Below are positions 42,384 to 49,957 of a DNA stretch of 64,000 bases, one piece after another. This DNA comes from a virus. Location of the stretch: IMG/VR virus record IMGVR_UViG_3300020125_000159, positions 28,696 through 92,695 of that record; one strand, written 5' to 3'. A program made the position numbers and the translations under genes. The number at the start of each line of letters is the position of its first letter. Position 1 is the stretch's first letter. The notes beneath the pieces were generated by a model that saw only the letters and a list, made by a program, of their open reading frames with translations, was not told the DNA's origin and searched no databases.

Positions 42384-43925
42384 TCATTGACTATTATTGT
42401 CTTGTGGATTTCCTGTTGGTCGTCCATGAGCTTTCTCTGTTGTTGTCAATAATGATTTAGGACTCATAGCTGGATATTGTACAACTCTAGGAGTCGATTG
42501 ACCTACTCCTAGAACCTGTTGAGCGGCAGGCCTATCCTCAGGAGCAAGTGCGCTTATGAACTCTGCCTGTCCCTGATCTATCTTACCCTGTAACTGTTGC
42601 ATTTGGTCTAATACGTCATCAAAACCCAAGATCTCTAAAACTTTTTCGCCAGGCAATAATCCAGCTTCATACAAAGGCAAAACAGCTAACACCTTATCTT
42701 TTAATGTCTCTAATGAAACATCTTCGAAAGCTAGTTTTAATCTGATTGATAAGTCGTCGAATTCTTCAGGACTCATGTTAAGAGCTATTGCAAATAGAGT
42801 GTCGAACCATTGGGTATCAAGCGTATTATTGATCCACGTTCTTTCTTCTTCTACAACACTTTCTTTCCACGCGAGCATGACTTCCTGAAGCGTGGCGAAG
42901 TTCTGAATATCTTCAAATCCTAGTAATGCGGCTGGTACGTTTAGAGTACGTAGTATGAGCTTCTCATTCTCGTTTCTCTCAGTTAGTAACGACGCTAAAT
43001 CTTTCTGTAGTTCGTGTACTTCACAAATCACATCTTGTGAGATCGCAGTCCATTTTCCAGCTTGGAATTGAGATAAGAATGCGCTTACTTCTGCGATGTT
43101 TCTTGTGGTTGGAACTTTGATTAGACCGAAGCCTGCCCACATGCTTTTATTTGTCTCTTTTAGATCCTCCTCATTCATGATCCTGTTAACCTCAGAAACA
43201 TGCTGAATCGGTTCAATGTCTGATAAACCATACCAAACAGTATAAGGTGAAACATGATAGTCCAAATTTGTGAAATAAACTATATCACTTGCGTCTAAGA
43301 AATTATATGGGTCGTTCAAACCTCGACTGTTAGTATTATATTGGATCTGTTGCAACGCCCAAGTGAATTCGTTGATCCTTACCTGTCCTAATAGTTTGGA
43401 GTTTAAAATCTTAATATTAGTTGGAAATCCGCTATAATCGTCTGACTCTACTAGTAGTGCGGACCTACCATAAACCTTAGATTGAATTACAGCCCCTTTT
43501 AGCTTCTGTTGGAATTTCGTTTTTCTCATGACCTTATCTATCTCACTTTTAGCCTTGAGATACTCCTGGTCTCTCATAAAGATATTAATCGCAGCACGAG
43601 CTTCGTTTGGATGTGCAAATGTTTCTATTAGGTCAAATTGAGTCTTCAATTCCTTACCCAATATGAAACTAACCTTACGGTTGATAGCAGCTCTAACTAC
43701 GGGATCGCAACGATACGATTCTTCAAATCTTATTTTCATAGGGAAATTATAGGGGTCGCGTAACATGGCATATGACCCAGCTCCAATATCAGCAGGATTA
43801 ATTGTAGCCGATTTTAGATTTTTTGGTTTTCCATAATTAGGACCATCTATACCTGAAGGAAATCTCTCACCATATAGTCCCTTAGCGAGAAATTGTCCAT
43901 TTTCATCAACAGCAGAACGTGGCAA
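42384..43925 (-). CDS. Portal protein, 513 aa
   Basis: The length and pattern are typical: an N-terminal strand region, YRCDPVVRAAINRKVSFILG near residue 75, a central DASDIVYFTNLDYH, a RTLNVPAALLGFEDIQNFATLQE helix and a C-terminal Gln/Pro-rich tail. It heads the capsid operon and has a variant late promoter element upstream. TTG start. Confidence 0.8.
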   Translation of the reverse strand: MPRSAVDENGQFLAKGLYGERFPSGIDGPNYGKPKNLKSATINPADIGAGSYAMLRDPYNFPMKIRFEESYRCDPVVRAAINRKVSFILGKELKTQFDLIETFAHPNEARAAINIFMRDQEYLKAKSEIDKVMRKTKFQQKLKGAVIQSKVYGRSALLVESDDYSGFPTNIKILNSKLLGQVRINEFTWALQQIQYNTNSRGLNDPYNFLDASDIVYFTNLDYHVSPYTVWYGLSDIEPIQHVSEVNRIMNEEDLKETNKSMWAGFGLIKVPTTRNIAEVSAFLSQFQAGKWTAISQDVICEVHELQKDLASLLTERNENEKLILRTLNVPAALLGFEDIQNFATLQEVMLAWKESVVEEERTWINNTLDTQWFDTLFAIALNMSPEEFDDLSIRLKLAFEDVSLETLKDKVLAVLPLYEAGLLPGEKVLEILGFDDVLDQMQQLQGKIDQGQAEFISALAPEDRPAAQQVLGVGQSTPRVVQYPAMSPKSLLTTTEKAHGRPTGNPQDNNSQ

Positions 43926-43950
43926 TGTAGAGGTAATGTCTCAGAATACT

Positions 43951-43963
43951 AGAGAGAAGTAAT
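43951..43963 (-). promoter_or_regulatory. Variant late promoter element (ATTACTTCTCTCT)
   Basis: It lies about 26-38 nt upstream of the portal TTG start at 43925, in the divergent region with the plus-strand gene at 44019. Confidence 0.5.
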
Positions 43964-44018
43964 GAAGATCACGAAAACCTTATTAAATAATTAGATAATA
44001 CAGAAGATAGAGGTATTC

Positions 44019-45020
44019 TTGCAGAAAGTAGAACAAATACTATCTGGCTATACCAAGCGAGAGAGGGAGGCCCTGGATGAGTTTTATCGTCAAAAATATA
44101 CATATGCCAAATCAGGGCGCAGTACTAGTAGTAAATCAGTGTTTCTTGTGTCAGATATGCATTGTGGCGCTGTATCCGCTATCATGTGGGAACCAAGAGG
44201 AAATAGAAGACAGAGAAGGAAGCACAGAAAACTTAAAGATTTCTGGATGTCTATGCCTGACCAACTTAAGAATAAGACTCCAACTTGCCTAGTAATAAAT
44301 GGCGAGCCTATTAATGGTCCGTCAAAGAAACAGAATGGCGCTGAGAACTGGACTTCTGATATCAATCTACAATTAGACGACGCTGAACGATTGATAAAAG
44401 CTCTGCCTTACAAAAATATACTACTAACAAGAGGATCTAGCTATCATTCGTCAGATGGTCAGACTAATTGGGAAGAAGATTTAGCTAGAAGACTACCTGA
44501 CGTTATAAAATATGTTGGAATGTTCGGTAATGCATTAGATGAACATCCAGAGGGTAAATCATATTCAAAGATAAATGACAATAATAGACTTGATGGTAAG
44601 GTATACAGCAATCAGCACACAGACTTTTATCTCTGGATTGGTATACAGGATAAAATATTCAGCATAACTCATCATATAGGGTTTAGTCGTTGGCAGCAAT
44701 ATAGGACTACTGGTATCGCATCAGAAATGGCAAACATTGACCATATGAGAGGTAGATATTTTCCTGCGAATATGAATTGCACACAGGTAATTAGGTCTCA
44801 CGTCCACTATCTCGTCCATGTAGAGTATGGATCTCAACATGGAGCAACTACACCCTGCTGGAAGCTACCTGATGGGTTTATGTTCCGTGGTGGAATGGCT
44901 GCTACTAATACACATATCGGAGGATTAGAGATTCTCATAGAGCAGAATGGTAAGGTAGAATACAATAAGATCATGATGGAGAATGAGGATTATCCTAAAT
45001 ACTCAATTGTTTGGCTATGA
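44019..45020 (+). CDS. Calcineurin-like metallophosphoesterase, 333 aa
   Basis: TTG start. Motifs: VSDMHCG (Asp-His), INGEPING in place of GDxxG, RGSSYHS in place of GNHD, THHIG and SHVHYLVH. The two His-containing motifs are good, while the GD and GNHD positions are altered in a way seen in phage members near head genes. It could act on nucleic acid ends; catalytic status is uncertain. Confidence 0.65.
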   Translation: MQKVEQILSGYTKREREALDEFYRQKYTYAKSGRSTSSKSVFLVSDMHCGAVSAIMWEPRGNRRQRRKHRKLKDFWMSMPDQLKNKTPTCLVINGEPINGPSKKQNGAENWTSDINLQLDDAERLIKALPYKNILLTRGSSYHSSDGQTNWEEDLARRLPDVIKYVGMFGNALDEHPEGKSYSKINDNNRLDGKVYSNQHTDFYLWIGIQDKIFSITHHIGFSRWQQYRTTGIASEMANIDHMRGRYFPANMNCTQVIRSHVHYLVHVEYGSQHGATTPCWKLPDGFMFRGGMAATNTHIGGLEILIEQNGKVEYNKIMMENEDYPKYSIVWL

Positions 45021-45316
45021 CTAAGAAACACCAAGACGACGACGAGTTCAGGACGTTCACAGTCGACGATAACCTAGAAAGGAGAGTAAAAGATTGGGTC
45101 AAGTTCGCAGAGTTCCGACACATAGGTCCCGTCTGTCATACCTGTGGCAAAGCAACTTATGCGTTTTTTCCAGAAGATACCACAGGATTTTGTTTGCCCT
45201 GTCATAAGTCAAAGAACCCTGAAGCTAAGCATAAGCGAGGCTGGTATGGTCTAGGGGCGAATGCCAAAAATAAACAGAAAGGTAAGAACGTAGCTGAAGG
45301 CGGAGATAAGGAATGA
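45017..45316 (+). CDS. Zinc-ribbon protein, about 99 aa
   Basis: The frame opens at a TTG (45011), but ATG at 45017 overlaps the upstream TGA (ATGA) and is preferred. CHTCGKA and CLPCHKS form the zinc site; the C-terminus is basic (KHKRGWYGLGANAKNK). It begins a plus-strand run of coupled microproteins ending at 46719. Confidence 0.65.
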   Translation: MTKKHQDDDEFRTFTVDDNLERRVKDWVKFAEFRHIGPVCHTCGKATYAFFPEDTTGFCLPCHKSKNPEAKHKRGWYGLGANAKNKQKGKNVAEGGDKE

Positions 45317-45570
45317 AGAATATTACAAAATACATAAACAAGAAATGTGAAGTTAATCTATTCATTACTTATTGGGACGGTCATGTAAAGGGTGAATCAA
45401 TACCGTTCAAGATTAATGATCAATTAGAAATCAATGATTGTACTTCTGGACCGCATAATGTTTTATTATTTACTACTGATGGAGATGGTATAACTAAGGC
45501 TGAAGAGTTTACTTTTGATGGTTTCGACCAAGTAACTATAACATATGCTGATTCTGGGAGTAGGAAATGA
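45313..45570 (+). CDS. Small beta-rich protein, 85 aa
   Basis: The ATG overlaps the previous stop. The product has alternating hydrophobic residues (VNLFITYWDGHVKGESIPF) and no Cys pair. It could be a small Ig- or SH3-like fold. Function unknown. Confidence 0.5.
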   Translation: MKNITKYINKKCEVNLFITYWDGHVKGESIPFKINDQLEINDCTSGPHNVLLFTTDGDGITKAEEFTFDGFDQVTITYADSGSRK

Positions 45571-45695
45571 CTAGCACAGTTTGTGAAGCATGTGGTAAAG
45601 CTGAATCAACAATATTCAAACAACGTAGATGGTGGTGTGAGGATTGTTATGATGTAATTTATAAGAAGTGGCAGAAGTATGGCGGAACTGAGTAA
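45567..45695 (+). CDS. Zinc-ribbon microprotein, 42 aa
   Basis: CEACGKA and CEDCYDV with about 20 residues between; start overlaps the previous stop. Confidence 0.6.
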   Translation: MTSTVCEACGKAESTIFKQRRWWCEDCYDVIYKKWQKYGGTE

Positions 45696-45819
45696 GAAGT
45701 GTCGCTGTGGTGCAATTGCAGACAGATTTGTTGTTGCAGATCATGGTAAGACAACTAGAAGATATCGTTACTGTAGAAGTTGTTTCAATAAAAGATTTTG
45801 TAAGCAGATATGCCAATAA
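45679..45819 (+). CDS. Cys-rich microprotein, 46 aa
   Basis: CRCGAIA, CRSCFNK and CKQICQ give three Cys pairs. It overlaps both neighbours (17 and 10 nt), so three frames are used in about 30 bp. Confidence 0.55.
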   Translation: MAELSKKCRCGAIADRFVVADHGKTTRRYRYCRSCFNKRFCKQICQ

Positions 45820-45932
45820 AAGAATCCAAACGGTACTCAGCCCTTTGCGACGATTGTCCACATCTCAAAGCACTACATGACGAAGAGATGGGTTGTGTAA
45901 GGGGGTGCAGTTGCAAATTACTATATCCATGA
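45810..45932 (+). CDS. Cys-rich microprotein, 40 aa
   Basis: CDDCPHL and CVRGCSC form a compact zinc site. It overlaps its neighbours by 10 and 4 nt. Confidence 0.5.
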   Translation: MPIKESKRYSALCDDCPHLKALHDEEMGCVRGCSCKLLYP

Positions 45933-46027
45933 AAAAACATATCCATAGATACGTAACAATCACTAAATGTATGATTACTGGTCAGACAGGTAGAATTAGT
46001 ATCTGTATGTGTGGGAAGGTAGAATGA
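45929..46027 (+). CDS. Microprotein with CMCG motif, 32 aa
   Basis: The frame begins with basic His-rich residues and holds KCMITG and ICMCGK. Start and stop overlap neighbours (ATGA). It is very short, so confidence is limited. Confidence 0.4.
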   Translation: MKKHIHRYVTITKCMITGQTGRISICMCGKVE

Positions 46028-46176
46028 TTACGCCCCGATGTGGTAGTTGCGGCAGTTATTGCAGACATATATCTAATGATGCATGTCCATGCTTAATCAT
46101 AGGTTGTCGTTTAGAGACTGAGGTATGGGAATGCCTGAATAAAGACTGTCATGAAAAATGGGAATTAGAGGTATAA
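46024..46176 (+). CDS. Zinc-ribbon microprotein, 50 aa
   Basis: CGSCGSYC, CPCLIIGC and CLNKDCHEKW make a Cys-rich chain with eight Cys, probably two zinc sites. Confidence 0.55.
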   Translation: MITPRCGSCGSYCRHISNDACPCLIIGCRLETEVWECLNKDCHEKWELEV

Positions 46177-46199
46177 TAATTGTATACTAGGAGAAAGAC

Positions 46200-46436
46200 A
46201 TGAGTACCTTCGAAGCCATGAAGAAATTCGTAAACTCCTCGTCAGGACATAAGGAGTATTTTAATGGGCGGACTGCCGCTTGTCTTTCATGTGCACAACG
46301 ATTTGACTTACCAAATTTAATTATACATATCAACGAAGAGCATACTTTTGTAGATATTATCGAGGGGTTTTGTGAGGCTTCGTTCTACATAGACGATTTA
46401 GAGATGAAAAAACAATTGAGGTATCAAAATAAATGA
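46200..46436 (+). CDS. C2H2-like zinc-finger protein, 78 aa
   Basis: CLSCAQRFDLPNLIIHINEEH is a C2H2-type spacing (CxxC, then His-x4-His). The N-terminus is a charged helix. It may bind DNA. Confidence 0.6.
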   Translation: MSTFEAMKKFVNSSSGHKEYFNGRTAACLSCAQRFDLPNLIIHINEEHTFVDIIEGFCEASFYIDDLEMKKQLRYQNK

Positions 46437-46510
46437 CAATTGAACTACAACTATGGTTAATTATTATAATGGTTGGCTTTCTGGTGGGTTGGGAGATAAA
46501 TAAAAAATGA
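46433..46510 (+). CDS. Membrane microprotein, 25 aa
   Basis: One hydrophobic helix (LWLIIIMVGFLVGWEI). Start and stop both overlap neighbours by ATGA, which supports translation. Confidence 0.45.
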   Translation: MTIELQLWLIIIMVGFLVGWEINKK

Positions 46511-46719
46511 CACCTGACGAAGCAGAAGAGATTAGATGTGCCGATTGCTCTGGTCCATTTTTAGAAGGAAAGGTATTCTATCTATTAGGTTCAGTTAGAC
46601 CTAGCCCCACAGTGACGGTAAATGATGAAATAACATATGAGTATGACTCTGGTGATTTATGTCAGGTATGCTATAATTATAAAATGGCTCTACTGAAACA
46701 TCCGACTACCAAAGTCTAA
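46507..46719 (+). CDS. Zinc-ribbon protein, 70 aa
   Basis: CADCSGPF and CQVCYNY flank a beta-rich centre. It ends the plus-strand run and overlaps the convergent gene by 4 nt. Confidence 0.6.
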   Translation: MTPDEAEEIRCADCSGPFLEGKVFYLLGSVRPSPTVTVNDEITYEYDSGDLCQVCYNYKMALLKHPTTKV

Positions 46720-47090
46720 ATATTCAATCCAGCCTGTCTCAAATCATTCAAGTCTTCTTCGTTTAGACTTGAGTTAACGCTATCATAATCCATGAAGTGA
46801 CGGCGCTTCTTGTTAACGAATGATTGTGATAGAATAATAGGCCCAGTTCTTCCAGTCACAGGTGCTCTTGATATCAACTTCTTTTCATGCTTTACTTCGT
46901 CTACAGGTTTTAACATACCGCACGAACGACATTCTAGTTTCAAACCCTCGTCTGTGATCTTGAATTTGAGTTTAGTCCTACAAACAAAACACCATTCTTT
47001 ACTATTGCCTTGCTGACTTTGATCGTCCCAAACGTCTATACGAATCTTATCTCTATCTGCTCTAATCTTATCTGCTTCACTCTGTGACAT
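46716..47090 (-). CDS. Zinc-ribbon protein, 124 aa
   Basis: A charged N-terminal helix (ADKIRADRDKIRIDVW) precedes CFVCRTKL and CRSCGMLK, then a basic tail. Larger than most of its relatives here. It could be a nucleic-acid-binding protein; no family recognised. Confidence 0.6.
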   Translation of the reverse strand: MSQSEADKIRADRDKIRIDVWDDQSQQGNSKEWCFVCRTKLKFKITDEGLKLECRSCGMLKPVDEVKHEKKLISRAPVTGRTGPIILSQSFVNKKRRHFMDYDSVNSSLNEEDLNDLRQAGLNI

Positions 47091-47093
47091 AAC

Positions 47094-47210
47094 CTAAAAC
47101 CTCAACAACGTTCCTGAGTAGAGTTTGGCCCCACAAGTCTTACAAAAGTTATCTCCTGGCCCGACATCTGAACTGCATAACTTACATTGTTCAGTTGTTC
47201 TCCCTGTCAT
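47094..47210 (-). CDS. Zinc-ribbon microprotein, 38 aa
   Basis: CKLCSSDVG and CKTCGAKL form the site, close to generic archaeal zinc ribbons. It begins an operon with 46716. Confidence 0.6.
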   Translation of the reverse strand: MTGRTTEQCKLCSSDVGPGDNFCKTCGAKLYSGTLLRF

Positions 47211-47242
47211 ATTATAAAAAAGAAAGAGGATAAATTAGTTAA

Positions 47243-47464
47243 CTATTTTTGTGGCGCTACAGGGTCACTTGACTTACTACGCTTAATTGGATTTTTATTA
47301 AGTTTTTTATGGTAAGTCCAGCCATGACGTTTGATATAATCAACCAATAATAATATAGAAACACCAACGGAAAACGTGGCCATAACAAGTCCTATTTGTG
47401 CCACTAAAAGTATGAAGCTGTCTACACTGTCTGAGGCAACTTTGATTACTAGATTGTAGACCAA
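47243..47464 (-). CDS. Membrane protein, 73 aa
   Basis: A long hydrophobic region (SFILLVAQIGLVMATFSVGVSILLLV) gives one or two membrane helices, with a basic tail. It begins a group of exported products running to 51184. Confidence 0.55.
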   Translation of the reverse strand: MVYNLVIKVASDSVDSFILLVAQIGLVMATFSVGVSILLLVDYIKRHGWTYHKKLNKNPIKRSKSSDPVAPQK

Positions 47465-47485
47465 TTTATTAAAAAATATGGGAGT

Positions 47486-47941
47486 TTACTTCTTCACACA
47501 ACTGAATGGAAGAAGTGGTGCTGAACTTGTGCAGCTAAAGTGTTTTGTGTCGAAGTGGTTATTTGTGGAGTTGGTTGTATTAGCCGTTATAATGGTTACT
47601 GTTGCGTTCTGACCTGCGGGACCCGTTGCTCCAGTATCACCTTTTGGACCTTGCTCACCTTGCACTCCTGGCAAACCTTGCTCACCTTGTGGACCCTGGA
47701 TTCCTGGGGGTCCTTGCGGACCTACTCCGCCTCCGCCGCCACCGCCGTTACAATTTACTGTAACATGTGTAGTGCCTATATCGGCGTGTTTAACTACACC
47801 GCCATGGGCGTGAGAAGCAGGTGCAGTACCACAATTGATCACAATGTTGTTGCTGTTTATGTCTGATGCTGCCATTGCTGAACCTCCTAACATGCTCAGC
47901 GCAGTAATTACGAGTATCGTTGTTGGTATTATTTTCTGCAT
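47486..47941 (-). CDS. Secreted collagen-like protein, 151 aa
   Basis: A signal peptide ([18 protein letters not shown]) is followed by a short beta region with Cys, a poly-Gly run, and thirteen Gly-X-Y triplets beginning [12 protein letters not shown]. The C-terminus has Asn sequons and two Cys. Pro occurs in the Y position in GPP and GLP triplets, the site used by prolyl 4-hydroxylases. It would trimerise outside the cell or on the virion. Confidence 0.8.
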   Translation of the reverse strand: MQKIIPTTILVITALSMLGGSAMAASDINSNNIVINCGTAPASHAHGGVVKHADIGTTHVTVNCNGGGGGGGVGPQGPPGIQGPQGEQGLPGVQGEQGPKGDTGATGPAGQNATVTIITANTTNSTNNHFDTKHFSCTSSAPLLPFSCVKK

Positions 47942-48031
47942 GCAGATTACCTAACTTAGAATATTAGGAGAGAAGTATAAATATCTTACGTATATGTTGG
48001 GTATAATTAAAAAATAAGGAAGTTTGGTCGA

Positions 48032-48544
48032 TTATTTATGTGTGTGGGTTAGGTTACCAGTGCCGTTGGTGACTGGGACTGGAGTCGGTGCTGGACCTGG
48101 TAAGCCACAGGTTTCGTTACCCTGGACTATACAAATCGTTGAAGTTCCATTCTTTCCTGCTGGGCCTTGAGGACCTGCGGGACCTGCTGGACCTTGTATA
48201 CCTTGTGTACCATTGTCACCTTTTGGACCAGGAATTCCTTGCGGACCCTGAGTTCCATTGACACCAGCTGCGCCTGCGGCGCCTGCTGGACCTGTAGCGC
48301 CAGTTGCGCCTGCGGTTCCATTTTCACCCTTGGCTCCTGCTGGACCTGTGTCACCCTTTGGACCTGGTACTGAGTTCACATTTATGATGAACTCTTGTTG
48401 GCCGTTCTTGATGACGATTTGCTTAGCATTATCGACCGTCTGTGTGTCTGCCTTCTTCACTGCTAATGCTGCCGCTCCAAAACCTCCGCCTATAAGGACG
48501 AATACTGTTGCGAACAGTATAGCAATTGCTATTTGTTGTTGCAA
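48032..48544 (-). CDS. Membrane-anchored collagen-like protein, 170 aa
   Basis: An N-terminal membrane helix ([22 protein letters not shown]) precedes a beta segment and 24 Gly-X-Y triplets ([10 protein letters not shown] onward), then a Pro/Thr-rich tail with Asn sequons and two Cys. Only one triplet (GIP) has Pro in the Y position. It differs from the neighbour in anchor type, suggesting an attached and a soluble form. Confidence 0.8.
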   Translation of the reverse strand: MQQQIAIAILFATVFVLIGGGFGAAALAVKKADTQTVDNAKQIVIKNGQQEFIINVNSVPGPKGDTGPAGAKGENGTAGATGATGPAGAAGAAGVNGTQGPQGIPGPKGDNGTQGIQGPAGPAGPQGPAGKNGTSTICIVQGNETCGLPGPAPTPVPVTNGTGNLTHTHK

Positions 48545-48551
48545 TGTAGCA

Positions 48552-48590
48552 TGTACCTACGTTATCTGTATAGATAAGAGGTAAATATTA
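48552..48590 (-). promoter_or_regulatory. Putative operator with TACCT/AGGTA arms
   Basis: TACCT and AGGTA arms flank TTATCTGTATAGATAA, itself an inverted repeat, about 10 nt upstream of the collagen-like gene start. Confidence 0.35.
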
Positions 48591-48609
48591 ACTTTTACCT
48601 TTATATTAC

Positions 48610-48840
48610 TTATTTCACTATCGGCGCAGCACAGGTTAATTTGGTATTGTTCGATGTATTATTGCCTTCCGTGTATTGTTTCCCCGTCTGTGCACCCACA
48701 CATTTTGATATACTCAAACTATATATCTTGTGTTTCGATTGGCCAGATTGATGCCATAGGGTAAATACCAAGAATGAGCCTATAGCAGTCATTGCTAATA
48801 TCGCCAATGCAATTATAATGACATGCATTTCCGTAACCAA
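48610..48840 (-). CDS. Single-pass membrane protein, 76 aa
   Basis: The start may be TTG at 48840 or ATG at 48828; ATG gives a cleaner signal-anchor (VIIIALAILAMTAIGSFLVF). The outside part has two Cys and several Asn-x-Ser/Thr sites. Function unknown. Confidence 0.55.
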   Translation of the reverse strand: MVTEMHVIIIALAILAMTAIGSFLVFTLWHQSGQSKHKIYSLSISKCVGAQTGKQYTEGNNTSNNTKLTCAAPIVK

Positions 48841-48896
48841 CTACCACTATATATTGTCAAAGACGTATTAGGAATTAATAAAAAAAGAGAGGAGGG

Positions 48897-49412
48897 TCAT
48901 TTCTTCGTAGTATTGAATGCACTGGCCGCGATTGCATAAGTTGCTGTGAATTTTGTTCCATTCACTGAATGAAGTGCTACTGCTTTTGCGACAAAACTCA
49001 TAGAACCGCTGTTGAAACTGCTGACTATTGGAGGTCCGTTATATGGCTTTATCAATGATATTGCTACTTGTCCTATTGGAGTTGGTGGCTTCTCTGCAGT
49101 ATATCCTAACGCTGTAGTTACTGGTCTTCCATGCTGTGCGTCTGTCGTTATACTAGTATTGTAGTCGTAAAGCAATCTCACTTCGACAGGCTTTGACGAA
49201 GTCCATGAGAGTGTACCCACCCAGAGCTTTCCGTCAGACCTATACGGAAGTATTACAATCGCCTGATGTGCTTGGTGGCCAGGCAACGCGTCCACTGTAG
49301 ACATTGCTGTTCCTTCGGTTGTGATGTTGTTATCTAATGCGTATACCGACATTGCACCAGAGAACATGACTCCGACCATGGCGAATATGACTAGTGTTAA
49401 TATTATTTTCAT
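48897..49412 (-). CDS. Secreted beta-rich protein, about 171 aa
   Basis: ATG at 49412 is chosen because it overlaps the upstream TGA; an upstream TTG (49421) is less likely. A signal peptide (ILTLVIFAMVGVMFSGAMSVYA) is followed by a single domain with HQAHQAIVILPYRSDGKLWVG and Thr-rich strands. It resembles secreted hypothetical proteins of Nitrososphaeria in style. Function unknown. Confidence 0.6.
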   Translation of the reverse strand: MKIILTLVIFAMVGVMFSGAMSVYALDNNITTEGTAMSTVDALPGHQAHQAIVILPYRSDGKLWVGTLSWTSSKPVEVRLLYDYNTSITTDAQHGRPVTTALGYTAEKPPTPIGQVAISLIKPYNGPPIVSSFNSGSMSFVAKAVALHSVNGTKFTATYAIAASAFNTTKK

Positions 49413-49840
49413 GCTACACAACTCGCATTTGCATCGGCATAACTACCGTCAGGACACTGATGTGCCTGTGTTTTTGTTGCGTTTGTCGATGGTTGAGTAG
49501 TGTTAGTCACTGGTGGTGCTGTCATATTCATTGCTGGCATTGTTGCATTTGTCGGTTGAGTTGGCGGCGCAGTGATAGTAGAGTTTGTATTATTGGTGGT
49601 AGGCGCTTTAGTTACGTTAACAGAAGAATTGGTAGGCAATGCGGCTATCTTAGGATTAGTCGGCTGTGGTGTTGTCGCTGTCGAGTTATTATGTGAACAC
49701 GACGGATCTCCTGGGAACAAACTACAATCAACTGGTTCGGTAGTGTTTCTCGATGTGTTCTTTATGAGTGGGGGCGGTATATTATTGGTAGTAGAACTAA
49801 ATGCCATACTACTACTCGAATAGTATAGGCCTACTACCAT
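49409..49840 (-). CDS. Mucin-like Thr/Asn/Pro-rich surface protein, at least 143 aa
   Basis: The sequence is dominated by Thr, Pro and Asn with about ten Asn-x-Ser/Thr sequons and four Cys, so it is probably heavily glycosylated. A membrane helix (GILIAILAITVPIMVVGLYY) lies partly upstream of the first ATG and no normal start precedes it in frame; an ATG is present one base out of frame. The start is therefore unresolved or the sequence has an indel. Confidence 0.55.
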   Translation of the reverse strand: MVVGLYYSSSSMAFSSTTNNIPPPLIKNTSRNTTEPVDCSLFPGDPSCSHNNSTATTPQPTNPKIAALPTNSSVNVTKAPTTNNTNSTITAPPTQPTNATMPAMNMTAPPVTNTTQPSTNATKTQAHQCPDGSYADANASCVA

Positions 49841-49957
49841 AATAGGAACGGTTATTGCTAATATCGCTATTAGTATTCCATTTCACCTTAATCACGATAC
49901 ATTAGTCTTGTATATAATTGCTTGTTAAGTTAGGTAAATATAAATATAGAGGTAAGA

